From the NCBI GenBank assembly GCA_032718475.1, contig JAUCBJ010006913.1, positions 16,113 to 80,112 of the forward strand: DNA of 64,000 nt, given 5' to 3'. This document shows positions 24,214-33,656 of this stretch, in pieces (position 1 is the stretch's first letter; every line of letters starts with the position of its first letter). This DNA comes from Nemertoderma westbladi. Taxonomy: Eukaryota > Xenacoelomorpha > Nemertodermatida > Nemertodermatidae. The translations under genes and the position numbers were made by a program. The notes under the pieces are model-generated. The model was not told the DNA's origin, searched no databases, and saw only the letters and a list, made by a program, of their open reading frames with translations.

Positions 24214-27200
24214 TTCGGTGGTCAGTCCGTGGAGCCGCCGCTGGGGAGGAGATAATATTCCCACCACTTCCTCTCTCTTTTCCATCGACTGGAGCAGCGC
24301 CTCTACCTTCAACCTGCCCACCACCTCCGTTTGTTTCTCCCGGACCTGCGCCATTGTATCTGGTGTGGCGCTGATGAATGGCTCACAGACCCGAAGCGAG
24401 CTGGTATACTGATGTGACAGGTCAGTGGGCACCGGAATGCCAATACCCCCGTCACGGACTGGCAGGGAAAGTAACAGGCGTTCCTCTTTTGAGATGGCTG
24501 GCCGATCGGTGAGACGGCAAAGGAATCGATTTACAGCCTCCTCCAACAGGGTGAGATGGGCTGGCGCGGTGGATACAACACGGGTGATGAACCGCCACCG
24601 ACAGGCAAGGCCAAACGCGAGGCCCGCGTACGCACAGTGGGGGTCCACTGCTGCCACCCCTGCGAGACGATCCACTTCCATGGCGAACTCCTGAGCCTTC
24701 TCTTCTAGGAACGTGGTGCAATACTCCTCAGTGCCAACAACCCCGCCGAGTAGCTCATGGCCTGTCGTGTTGATGGTGACACCAGTATTGGCGAAAAGAA
24801 TCTCAGCCTCTTCCAACATTGCTGGTTTCACTGTGAGGTGACACTTGGATGGGAAGTAGCCGAAGAGAGGACCCCTTGTGGTAGCGACCTCTAGGAAGGC
24901 CCGTAGGTCAGTGAGTTTTCCTGCCGCATTGCCATCATCCGCATACCACCGCTGTGTGGCCTTGCTTGCATGTCCCAACTCAGCTAATAGTGGCATAATG
25001 GAGCACCCATACATCGCCATGGCAATGGGGTCACCCTGTGTGGTCCCCTTTTCAGAGAGCAACGTCTCCCCTCCCACAAAGAGTCGAGCTGGTTCGCTGT
25101 AGCAATTGGTGACTACGGTGAGAAGGGCAGGGCAGACAACTCCAATGTTGTGGAGGGCAGCCGAACGGTTCAGTACGTTGAAGGCATTTGTAGCGTCTAT
25201 CTGTAGAACCCCGTCACAGTCGTCCGAGTCCCACTCCATCGTGAGGCTGTGGATGGCGAATTCAATGCCAGCCTTCTGACCCAGACAGAGTTGGGTGTTC
25301 CCACCGACAGACTCAAGATCCTGACGGATACAATGGGTGATAGATTTACCTATGACGCGGCGCAACACCTCACCTATCCCTATGGGTCTGACGCCCGGGT
25401 TTTTGTCCAGTGCAATAAGTCTGGCAGACAGTAGCGCAGATAGAGACCCCTGAGAAGTCTTGGTCTGTGCGAGTTGTTTCGCCAAGTCTGCGATCCTCTC
25501 ACCCAGCTCGGAAGACTGTGTCCGAAACCGGGTAAGGAGGTGCTTCCAACCCTGAACATCAACTCCCGATGGACCAGCGGCGTTTCCCTTCATTCTAAGC
25601 AAGCTCCCAAGGATGAGCTTCCCATCGATCGCCTCAAACACAACGCTGTGGTGCTGTGGCGCCTCAGGGAAATGCGATAGCAGGGTCGACTCGTCTACGG
25701 GCTGCGCTGGAGGATGTTTCGCTCGCAGAACATCCCGGACCACCTTGGTTTTCCCATCTTTGTCCGTGAATGAGTCATTCAGACTCAGTGGAGAACCGCG
25801 GTGTAACTGTCCAAGAACTCTCGTCGCCGCCGAAATATTCCCAGTCAGCATGTGGCGGGTGAACGCCTTCTGGAGTGCTACGTCCTGAGAGGCTGGGGGT
25901 CGTCGCTTAGGAAGGTGTGTCTGAATGGCCCTGGCCTCCACCATGAGTTCGTCGAATTTTGCTTCCCTCCAGCTCACTAGACGGCGTTGGAGAATGTGCC
26001 GGTGTGTGGCCGTGGTGGAAGACCGACTCGGTTTCTGTAAGAGGAGAGCTGGCAATATCATCATTGCCATGAGGGCGACCTCATGTAGGGGATTTTCACT
26101 GATTGCCAGCGCCAACAACCGAGAAATCTCTGCCACCAATTCTCTACCCACGGCCCCCTGAGGAACCAGGAATAGGTTTGGCTGCCAGTGTACTATGCTG
26201 TTGTACACTGTGTTGATTGACTCTATTATTTGGTGCCTGGGCAAGGATTCATTGAACCATACTGCGGAGTCGACTCGACTTGTTGAAGTGAGTACAACAC
26301 TGGACAGGGAGGATGGCAGAGGTCGACCGATAGATGCCGAGGGTGCCAACTGGACTGGTGGGGGACCCGGCTGGATTGCTGGGGGACCCGACCGGACTGA
26401 AGGGGGACCCGACTGGTCTGAAGGGGGACCCGACTGGACTGCTGGGGGACCCGACTGGACTCCTGAGGGACCCGACTGGTCTGATGGGGGACCTGACTGG
26501 ACTGAAGGGGGACCCGACTGGACTGCTGGGGGACCCGACTGGACTCCTGAGGGACCCGACTGGTCTGATGGGGGACCCGACTGGACTGATGGGGGACCCG
26601 ACTGGACTGCTGGGGGACCCGACTGGACTCCCGAGGGACCTGACTGGTCTGAAGGGGGACCCGACTGGACTGCTGGGGGACCCGACTGGACTCCCGAGGG
26701 ACCCGACTGGTCTGATGGGGGACCCGACTGGGACTGCTGGGCGACCCGACTGGACTGGACATATGGGGGACCCGACTGGACTGATGGGGGACCCGACTGG
26801 ACTGCTGGGCGCACCGACTGGACTGATGGGGGACCCAACTGGACTGGTGGGGGACCCAACTGGACTGATGGGGGACCCGACTGGACTGCTGGGTGCACCG
26901 ACTGGACTGCAGGGGGACCCGACTGGACTGAAGGGGGACCAGACTGGACTGCTGAGGGAACGGACTGGACTGCTCGGGGATCTGAAAAGTTCGGGGTCTG
27001 AAGTATAACGTCTTTAACTGCTGACCCCAAAGCAGACCCTGTACCGGGGCTCCGAATCCTAGATATGATGGCACTGGCCCTCGCTCGTGCTGCGCCCGGA
27101 GACCAAACTGGAGAGTTCAATGATGCTGACGCACTGGCAGCTAGCGGATTATCCTGGACGATCGGGGATCCACCCAGTATAGTTTCGTCCTGATCCATCA

Positions 27201-27438
27201 ATGTATCGTCCGCTGGACTTTCCAAAGCTGCGCAAGAGTTAAGCGGCTGTGAGACTGACGTCTGGGAGAACGAAGGTCGTTTGTGGCGATCCGGTAGAGG
27301 TTGAGAGGAAGGGTGCTGGCTGTTCTCGCAATTGCCGTTTCTTCCTGGGGCACACGATAAGCACCGCAAGCTATTCCTGACGCATATACATTTCTTGCAG
27401 CGCCCGGACCGTCCATTGCAGCCGCAACAAGCTGCCAT
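23986..27438 (-). CDS. Reverse transcriptase protein of the satellite-inserted non-LTR element
   Basis: About 1150 residues from the first ATG at 27436-27438. Residues ~4-36 form a cysteine cluster (CCGC, CKKC, C-I-C, C-L-S-C) resembling CXC/tesmin DNA-binding motifs. Residues ~158-365 are seven-residue repeats of the form x-x-Q-S-G-P-P. The reverse transcriptase follows: R-P-I-G-I-G-E-V-L-R-R, palm I-D-A-T-N-A-F-N (~747), G-T-T-Q-G-D-P (~798) and W-Y-A-D-D (~831). All polymerase aspartates are present. After about residue 1080 the frame leaves the conserved path and ends at 23986, owing to a frameshift near 24210, so the last ~75 residues are out of frame. RT similarity is to a family common in aquatic invertebrate genomes (from memory, not searched). 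Confidence 0.8.
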   Translation of the reverse strand: MAACCGCNGRSGRCKKCICVRNSLRCLSCAPGRNGNCENSQHPSSQPLPDRHKRPSFSQTSVSQPLNSCAALESPADDTLMDQDETILGGSPIVQDNPLAASASASLNSPVWSPGAARARASAIISRIRSPGTGSALGSAVKDVILQTPNFSDPRAVQSVPSAVQSGPPSVQSGPPAVQSVHPAVQSGPPSVQLGPPPVQLGPPSVQSVRPAVQSGPPSVQSGPPYVQSSRVAQQSQSGPPSDQSGPSGVQSGPPAVQSGPPSDQSGPSGVQSGPPAVQSGPPSVQSGPPSDQSGPSGVQSGPPAVQSGPPSVQSGPPSDQSGPSGVQSGPPAVQSGPPSDQSGPPSVRSGPPAIQPGPPPVQLAPSASIGRPLPSSLSSVVLTSTSRVDSAVWFNESLPRHQIIESINTVYNSIVHWQPNLFLVPQGAVGRELVAEISRLLALAISENPLHEVALMAMMILPALLLQKPSRSSTTATHRHILQRRLVSWREAKFDELMVEARAIQTHLPKRRPPASQDVALQKAFTRHMLTGNISAATRVLGQLHRGSPLSLNDSFTDKDGKTKVVRDVLRAKHPPAQPVDESTLLSHFPEAPQHHSVVFEAIDGKLILGSLLRMKGNAAGPSGVDVQGWKHLLTRFRTQSSELGERIADLAKQLAQTKTSQGSLSALLSARLIALDKNPGVRPIGIGEVLRRVIGKSITHCIRQDLESVGGNTQLCLGQKAGIEFAIHSLTMEWDSDDCDGVLQIDATNAFNVLNRSAALHNIGVVCPALLTVVTNCYSEPARLFVGGETLLSEKGTTQGDPIAMAMYGCSIMPLLAELGHASKATQRWYADDGNAAGKLTDLRAFLEVATTRGPLFGYFPSKCHLTVKPAMLEEAEILFANTGVTINTTGHELLGGVVGTEEYCTTFLEEKAQEFAMEVDRLAGVAAVDPHCAYAGLAFGLACRWRFITRVVSTAPAHLTLLEEAVNRFLCRLTDRPAISKEERLLLSLPVRDGGIGIPVPTDLSHQYTSSLRVCEPFISATPDTMAQVREKQTEVVGRLKVEALLQSMEKREEVVGILSPPQRRLHGLTTEKVSGSTPSHSSSRTPTWTRVNSGMPCASDMGGYQSLYRLVVSVGSDFLLPTFCRAPLEDFLPSGTTRSGTLSLML
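26340..26965 (-). repeat. 21-bp coding minisatellite inside the RT protein
   Basis: About 29 tandem 21-bp units (GGGGGACCCGACTGGACTGC on the + strand) encode the Q-S-G-P-P repeats of the RT protein. There is a visible higher-order pattern of alternating V-Q-S-G-P-P-A, S-D-Q-S-G-P-S and G variants. Open frames on the + strand here are antisense shadows. The segment is probably a flexible, disordered linker between the cysteine cluster and the RT. Confidence 0.9.
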
Positions 27439-27593
27439 CAAAACGCCGGCTGCAGTGACGCGTTCACTCGAATAGAGAGGCGACACAATCAGAAATATAT
27501 AATTTGGCGCCACAAAGTCTGACAGTTGTCAAGGCAGTAGTCAGTACAGCAGTACAGTTCAGTACCAATTACGCAGAGTTATTCCAATCCAGC

Positions 27594-30500
27594 TGCTACT
27601 GGTAAAAAGCAAAAAGCCTTGAAACTAAAACAAAAGAAGTGAGTAGTAGAGCCAGCCAAGACTCTACTCCTGAAGTACCACCGCTATTCTGGTACACAAA
27701 AAGCATTGAAACTAAAACAAAATAAGTGAGTAGTAGAGCCGGCCAAGACTCTACTACTGAAGTACCACCGCTATTCTGGTACACAAAAACCATTGAAACT
27801 AAAACAAAAGAAGTGAGTAGTAGAGCCAGCCAAGACTCTACTACTGAAGTACCACCGCTATTCTGGTACACAAAAAGCATTGAAATTAAAACAAAAGAAG
27901 TGAGTAGTAGAGCCGGCCAAGAATCTACTACTGAAGTACCACCGCTATTCTGGTACACAAAAAGCATTGAAACTAAAACAAAAGAAGTGAGTAGTAGAGC
28001 CGGCCAAGACTCTACTCCTGAAGTACCACCGCTATTCTGGTACACAAAAAGCATTGAAACTAAAACAAAAGAAGTGAGTAGTAGAGCCGGCCAAGACTCT
28101 ACTCCTGAAGTACCACCGCTATTCTGGTACACAAAAAGCATTGAAACTAAAACAAAATAAGTGAGTAGTAGAGCCGGCCAAGACTCTACTACTGAAGTAC
28201 CACCGCTATTCTGGTACACAAAAAGCATTGAAACTAAAACAAAAGAAGTGAGTAGTAGAGCCGGCCAAGACTCTACTACTGAAGTACCACCGCTACTTTG
28301 GTACACAAAAACCATTGAAACTAAATCAAAAGAAGTGAGTAGTAGAGCCGGCCAAGACTCTACTCCTGAAGTACCACCGCTATTCTGGTACACAAAAAGC
28401 ATTGAAACTAAAACAAAATAAGTGAGTAGTAGAGCCGGCCAAGACTCTACTACTGAAGTACCACCGCTATTCTGGTACACAAAAAGCATTGAAACTAAAA
28501 CAAAAGAAGTGAGTAGTAGAGCCGGCCAAGACTCTACTACTGAAGTACCACCGCTATTCTGGTACACAAAAACCATTGAAACTAAAACAAAAGAAGTGAG
28601 TAGTAGAGCCGGCCAAGACTCTACTACTGAAGTACCACCGCTATTCTGGTACACAAAAAGCATTGAAATTAAAACAAAAGAAGTGAGTAGTAGAGCCGGC
28701 CAAGACTCTACTCCTGAAGTACCACCGCTATTCTGGTACACAAAAAGCATTGAAACTAAAACAAAATAAGTGAGTAGTAGAGCCGGCCAAGACTCTACTA
28801 CTGAAGTACCACCGCTATTCTGGTACACAAAAAGCATTGAAATTAAAACAAAAGAAGTGAGTAGTAGAGCCGGCCAAGACTCTACTACTGAAGTACCACC
28901 GCTACTTTGGTACACAAAAACCATTGAAACTAAATCAAAAGAAGTGAGTAGTAGAGCCGGCCAAGACTCTACTCCTGAAGTACCACCGCTATTCTGGTAC
29001 ACAAAAAGCATTGAAACTAAAACAAAATAAGTGAGTAGTAGAGCCGGCCAAGACTCTACTACTGAAGTACCACCGCTATTCTGGTACACAAAAAGCATTG
29101 AAACTAAAACAAAATAAGTGAGTAGTAGAGCCGGCCAAGACTCTACTACTGAAGTACCACCGCTATTCTGGTACACAAAAAGCATTGAAACTAAAACAAA
29201 ATAAGTGAGTAGTAGAGCCGGCCAAGACTCTACTACTGAAGTACCACCGCTACTTTGGTACACAAAAACCATTGAAACTAAATCAAAAGAAGTGAGTAGT
29301 AGAGCCGGCCAAGACTCTACTCCTGAAGTACCACCGCTATTCTGGTACACAAAAAGCATTGAAACTAAAACAAAATAAGTGAGTAGTAGAGCCGGCCAAG
29401 ACTCTACTACTGAAGTACCACCGCTATTCTGGTACACAAAAAGCATTGAAATTAAAACAAAAGAAGTGAGTAGTAGAGCCGGCCAAGACTCTACTACTGA
29501 AGTACCACCGCTACTTTGGTACACAAAAACCATTGAAACTAAATCAAAAGAAGTGAGTAGTAGAGCCGGCCAAGACTCTACTCCTGAAGTACCACCGCTA
29601 TTCTGGTACACAAAAAGCATTGAAACTAAAACAAAATAAGTGAGTAGTAGAGCCGGCCAAGACTCTACTACTGAAGTACCACCGCTATTCTGGTACACAA
29701 AAAGCATTGAAACTAAAACAAAATAAGTGAGTAGTAGAGCCGGCCAAGACTCTACTACTGAAGTACCACCGCTATTCTGGTACACAAAAAGCATTGAAAC
29801 TAAAACAAAATAAGTGAGTAGTAGAGCCGGCCAAGACTCTACTACTGAAGTACCACCGCTATTCTGGTACACAAAAAGCATTGAAATTAAAACAAAAGAA
29901 GTGAGTAGTAGAGCCGGCCAAGACTCTACTACTGAAGTACCACCGCTACTTTGGTACACAAAAACCATTGAAACTAAATCAAAAGAAGTGAGTAGTAGAG
30001 CCGGCCAAGACTCTACTCCTGAAGTACCACCGCTATTCTGGTACACAAAAAGCATTGAAACTAAAACAAAATAAGTGAGTAGTAGAGCCGGCCAAGACTC
30101 TACTACTGAAGTACCACCGCTATTCTGGTACACAAAAAGCATTGAAACTAAAACAAAATAAGTGAGTAGTAGAGCCGGCCAAGACTCTACTACTGAAGTA
30201 CCACCGCTATTCTGGTACACAAAAAGCATTGAAACTAAAACAAAATAAGTGAGTAGTAGAGCCGGCCAAGACTCTACTACTGAAGTACCACCGCTACTTT
30301 GGTACACAAAAACCATTGAAACTAAATCAAAAGAAGTGAGTAGTAGAGCCGGCCAAGACTCTACTCCTGAAGTACCACCGCTATTCTGGTACACAAAAAG
30401 CATTGAAACTAAAACAAAATAAGTGAGTAGTAGAGCCGGCCAAGACTCTACTACTGAAGTACCACCGCTATTCTGGTACACAAAAAGCATTGAAACTAAA

Positions 30501-31171
30501 ACAAAAGAAGTGAGTAGTAGAGCCGGCCAAGACTCTACTACTGAAGTACCACCGCTATTCTGGTACACAAAAACCATTGAAACTAAAACAAAAGAAGTGA
30601 GTAGTAGAGCCGGCCAAGACTCTACTACTGAAGTACCACCGCTATTCTGGTACACAAAAAGCATTGAAATTAAAACAAAAGAAGTGAGTAGTAGAGCCGG
30701 CCAAGACTCTACTCCTGAAGTACCACCGCTATTCTGGTACACAAAAAGCATTGAAACTAAAACAAAATAAGTGAGTAGTAGAGCCGGCCAAGACTCTACT
30801 ACTGAAGTACCACCGCTATTCTGGTACACAAAAAGCATTGAAACTAAAACAAAAGAAGTGAGTAGTAGAGCCGGCCAAGACTCTACTCCTGAAGTACCAC
30901 CGCTATTCTGGTACACAAAAAGCATTGAAACTAAAACAAAAGAAGTGAGAAGTAGAGCCGGCCAAGACTCTACTACTGAAGTACCACCGCTATTCTGGTA
31001 CACAAAAAGCATTGAAACTAAAACAAAAGAAGTGAGTAGTAGAGCCGGCCAAGACTCTACTCCTGAAGTACCACCGCTATTCTGGTACACAAAAAGCATT
31101 GAAACTAAAACAAAAGAAGTGAGTAGTAGAGCCGGCCAAGACTCTACTACTGAAGTACCACCGCTATTCTG
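27594..31171. repeat. 87-bp satellite, second block (about 41 monomers)
   Basis: Same monomer as the first block, resuming after the retrotransposon with a damaged unit (CTACTGGTAAAAAGCAAAAAGCCTTG) and ending inside a monomer at 31171. It is enriched in AAATCAAAAG and CTACTTTGG variants and shows five- and seven-monomer repetition (28770, 29379, 29814). The two blocks were presumably one array before the insertion. Confidence 0.97.
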
Positions 31172-32156
31172 AACAACATCAGCATTTAAATCAGGAAATG
31201 GGAAGACAGTAACCAGAAAGTCGTTAATAATTACTGTAATTACTGCAGTATCATAGTTAAATGTAAAAAAGTATTAAAAATTAGTAAAAATAGTGTAGAT
31301 GTAAGTAGTATGTATAGTATACACGGGGAGGGGGCTTTATGCTAATAGCAATGGTCAATTAATATTTCGTATCATGTTAAAATCTCAATTAAGAGAAAGG
31401 AAGGGAGTATGTTACAGTGGCAATAATATCATCCTAATTCATTAGTTATTATCACCGATAAAACTCACCCGTTGAGGAAAAATTATGAAAACAGCCAAGT
31501 CATCCTGTACGGAATATAATTATAGGAATTCCCCCCCCCCCCCCCCCCCCCCCTTCACTAACCCTCCACTCTCCTGAGCAACCCTTGTTGTTAAGTGTCT
31601 GGCCCTCGGCTTCACTAAAGTCAGTTAAAAGCTACAGTATGATTTATTTCGGCGCAGATTAACTAAGAGCAGCTGAGGAACTCGTTTCTACACCCTCAGA
31701 TATCCATTAACTCAACGGTTAATCACTGATACCCACTGGGGCGACCAGCTCCCCTACCGGTAGCCAGCTACTCTACTCTACAGCTATGGGCCTACAGTAT
31801 AGCCGGTCCCAGGATCACCATGGCTTATCTGTGCAGCACTTAACCTTCGGATACAGAGTTGGCGGATTAAATGCTGCGGGTTATCTACGTGGGGGAAAAA
31901 CGAATCAGTGGAAAATGCGTTAAAATCCCCAGAAATGCTAAGAAACTATCGGATTTGTGTTGGATAGTGTACTCTATATTACATTTTGAGAGATTAGTGA
32001 CGATTCAATACTCAACTATACAGTATAATTAAGTTTGCTTAGGTACTGTATATTACAGTAGTTGCTAATAATACTGTATATAATGTAAACTGTTGAATAT
32101 ATGACTAATGGAACACTTTCCAGTAATACAGTAAGAAGTATAGCGTCTCACTAGGG
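31172..32156. other. Intron sequence with a 23-C tract at 31531-31553
   Basis: There is no gene here. The homopolymer run of 23 C at 31531-31553 is the second such tract in this intron. Confidence 0.5.
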
Positions 32157-32446
32157 CTATTGTATATTTACATCGTACTTACTACGAGGATCGGCATGCT
32201 GCATTGCAGCTGCATAAGGATGCTGTGCCGGGTTTTCCACATAATTGCGCCGCCACAACTCCCTATCACCCATGACATTTGCTAGATCAGCCGCATCTTC
32301 AAGGCCAGTGTCCTTTAAGATGCGTCTCCAGAAAGTCATGGGCTGTCCACCATGCTTATTCACTCCATGAGGCTGCCAAAGTACAAGATTATGCACTGGC
32401 TGGTCCTCACCGCGAAAGCAATATCCTGCAAAGCGGAGGCGATTTA
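32157..32446 (-). pseudogene. LINE reverse transcriptase tail, second copy
   Basis: The - strand encodes the same C-terminal segment as the LINE at 6890-7825: RLRFAG, then H-N-L-V-L-W-Q-P-H-G, then D-R-E-L-W-R-R. It is cut off after about 95 codons, so it is severely 5' truncated. Conservation of the frame suggests it is fairly young. No poly(A) is evident. Confidence 0.75.
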
Positions 32447-32719
32447 CATCGTGCTATACTGTACATAATCTATATCTGGATCAAATTGGAGATTAAACTT
32501 TGTTATGAAATATTTACTGATATACTAGTGTCAAATGTCCCAACCTGAGGAACTTTGATAAATATGAAAAATAAATATACAAGATTATATATCAGACATA
32601 TTCTGTAAACTTTAACATAATACCATAAATAGTTGACGATCATTTTCATATATCCAAAAGAAATGTTAATGATACATATGAAAGGGGGTTACAGTAACTA
32701 TTTTAATTTCCTTTTTCAG

Positions 32720-32967
32720 ACACTCCTGCTGTTAATATATCGGTCAGCAGTAAAGTCCAGTACATTCAGCTGGGCAGTAGAGCTGAACTGGTGTGCGACA
32801 GTAGAGGTTACCCTGAGCCTGACATACACTGGAGCAGACTGGAGGCGCCTCTACCGGGAAGCACTAAGGTCGACGGGGGCCGTCTGGTCATACAGTCTGG
32901 AACTGCAGAGGACGCCGGCACATACAGATGCGTGGGCGTAAATGATTTCGGTTCGGCCCAATCTGAG
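32720..32967 (+). CDS. Exon encoding a complete Ig I-set domain
   Basis: After a polypyrimidine acceptor (CTTTTTCAG, ending at 32719) the + frame encodes about 82 residues of a full I-set domain. It has a B-strand Cys in ELVCDS, the core Trp in D-I-H-W-S-R, G-G-R-L-V-I, E-D-A-G-T-Y-R-C and the F-G strand N-D-F-G-S-A-Q. The exon enters in the phase left by the exon at 142-239 and joins it to give a normal inter-domain linker. The style (L-P-G-x-x-K-V-D-G-G-R-L-V-I) is like perlecan Ig modules. A candidate donor GTGCGT lies at 32968, giving a phase 0 exit, which is less usual for Ig modules; the true end could differ by a few codons. The protein is presumably secreted or extracellular. Confidence 0.78.
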
Positions 32968-32971
32968 GTGC

Positions 32972-33189
32972 GTGGAAGTTGTTGCCTAGGATACATACAG
33001 TATAGTGGAAGTTGTTGCCTAGGATACATACAGTATAGTGGAAGTTGTTGCCTAGGATACATACAGTATAGTGGAAGTTGTTGCCTCGGATACATACAGT
33101 ATAGTGGAAGCAAAAGCCGTTGTCTGGGATATATACATACAGTATAGTGGAAGCAAAAGCCGTTGTCTGGGATATATACATACAGTATA
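32972..33189. repeat. 33-bp (x4) and 43-bp (x2) tandem repeats beside the splice donor
   Basis: Four 33-bp units starting GTGGAAGTTGTTGCCT at 32972, 33005, 33038 and 33071 are followed by two 43-bp units (GTGGAAGCAAAAGCCG) at 33104 and 33147, then degenerate copies. The array starts only 4 bp after the proposed donor, and each unit begins with a donor-like GTGGAAGT. Confidence 0.92.
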
Positions 33190-33580
33190 GTGGAGGTTAA
33201 AATGGCTGTCTGTCTAGGGTACATGTACATGTACTACTAGTTAAAGCTGTTGCCTAGGATACATATACAGTAGTGGAAGTTAATGTGGTTCTCTTCTCTC
33301 TTAGATACGTATTAGTGGAGTTTGTTGTTGTTGTTGTTTGCAGTTTATTGAATGTCCAGGCCTACTTTATATATTTGTTTTTATATGTACTGTACATATA
33401 TGTTATGTCTTTGCTGTGTGTTGAATGTGTGACAATCATATAATATTTAACAATAGGGTTGTTGGTGCGCAAAAAAAATGTTGTGCTAGAAACTATTGAA
33501 TAATGGGTAACAAGGTGGTCTGAATCACGTTTCAATATAAAAAATGTTTCGATATAAAATATCAATTCACGTCACGTTTC
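33190..33580. other. Intron sequence, nothing recognised
   Basis: Degenerate copies of the preceding repeat, a (TTG)n stretch near 33320, then AT-rich sequence up to the 48-bp satellite. Confidence 0.4.
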
Positions 33581-33656
33581 AATATATAAAATAGCACTTG
33601 GAGTAGGCCTAGACCTACAGTGTGTGCCAATATGTAAAAAAGCACTTGGAGTAGGC
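33581..33656. repeat. 48-bp satellite, left remnant
   Basis: About one and a half monomers of the satellite that resumes at 46974, cut by the LTR element at the TAGGC target duplication (33652-33656). Confidence 0.9.

Larger units (their letters stand above)
23255..27593 (-). mobile_element. Non-LTR retrotransposon with restriction-like endonuclease, inserted in the 87-bp satellite
   Basis: Satellite stops at CCGCTATTCT (23254) and resumes at about 27594 with a mutated monomer, so this 4.3 kb segment is an insertion. It encodes on the - strand one long protein (cysteine-rich N-terminus, Pro/Ser/Gln repeats, reverse transcriptase) and, after a frameshift, a CCHC-type knuckle and an endonuclease-like domain. 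There are no LTRs or terminal inverted repeats. The 3' side (23255-23428) is AT-rich and has a run of 12 A near 23370 but no clear poly(A) tail at the junction. The order RT, zinc knuckle, restriction-like endonuclease is that of the R2/NeSL/R4-like non-LTR groups, many of which are target-specific. Assignment to a named clade needs a tree. Confidence 0.75.

Noticed and set aside
26195-27008. Long + strand frames rich in Gly-Asp-Pro-Trp
   Set aside because: Antisense of the Q-S-G-P-P repeat in the RT protein.
27596-31099. A 1,167-codon - strand frame in the second satellite block
   Set aside because: Same satellite shadow as above.
8032-31171. Hammerhead ribozyme in the 87-bp satellite
   Set aside because: Some satellites encode them, but the conserved CTGATGA and GAAA core motifs are not found together in the monomer on either strand.
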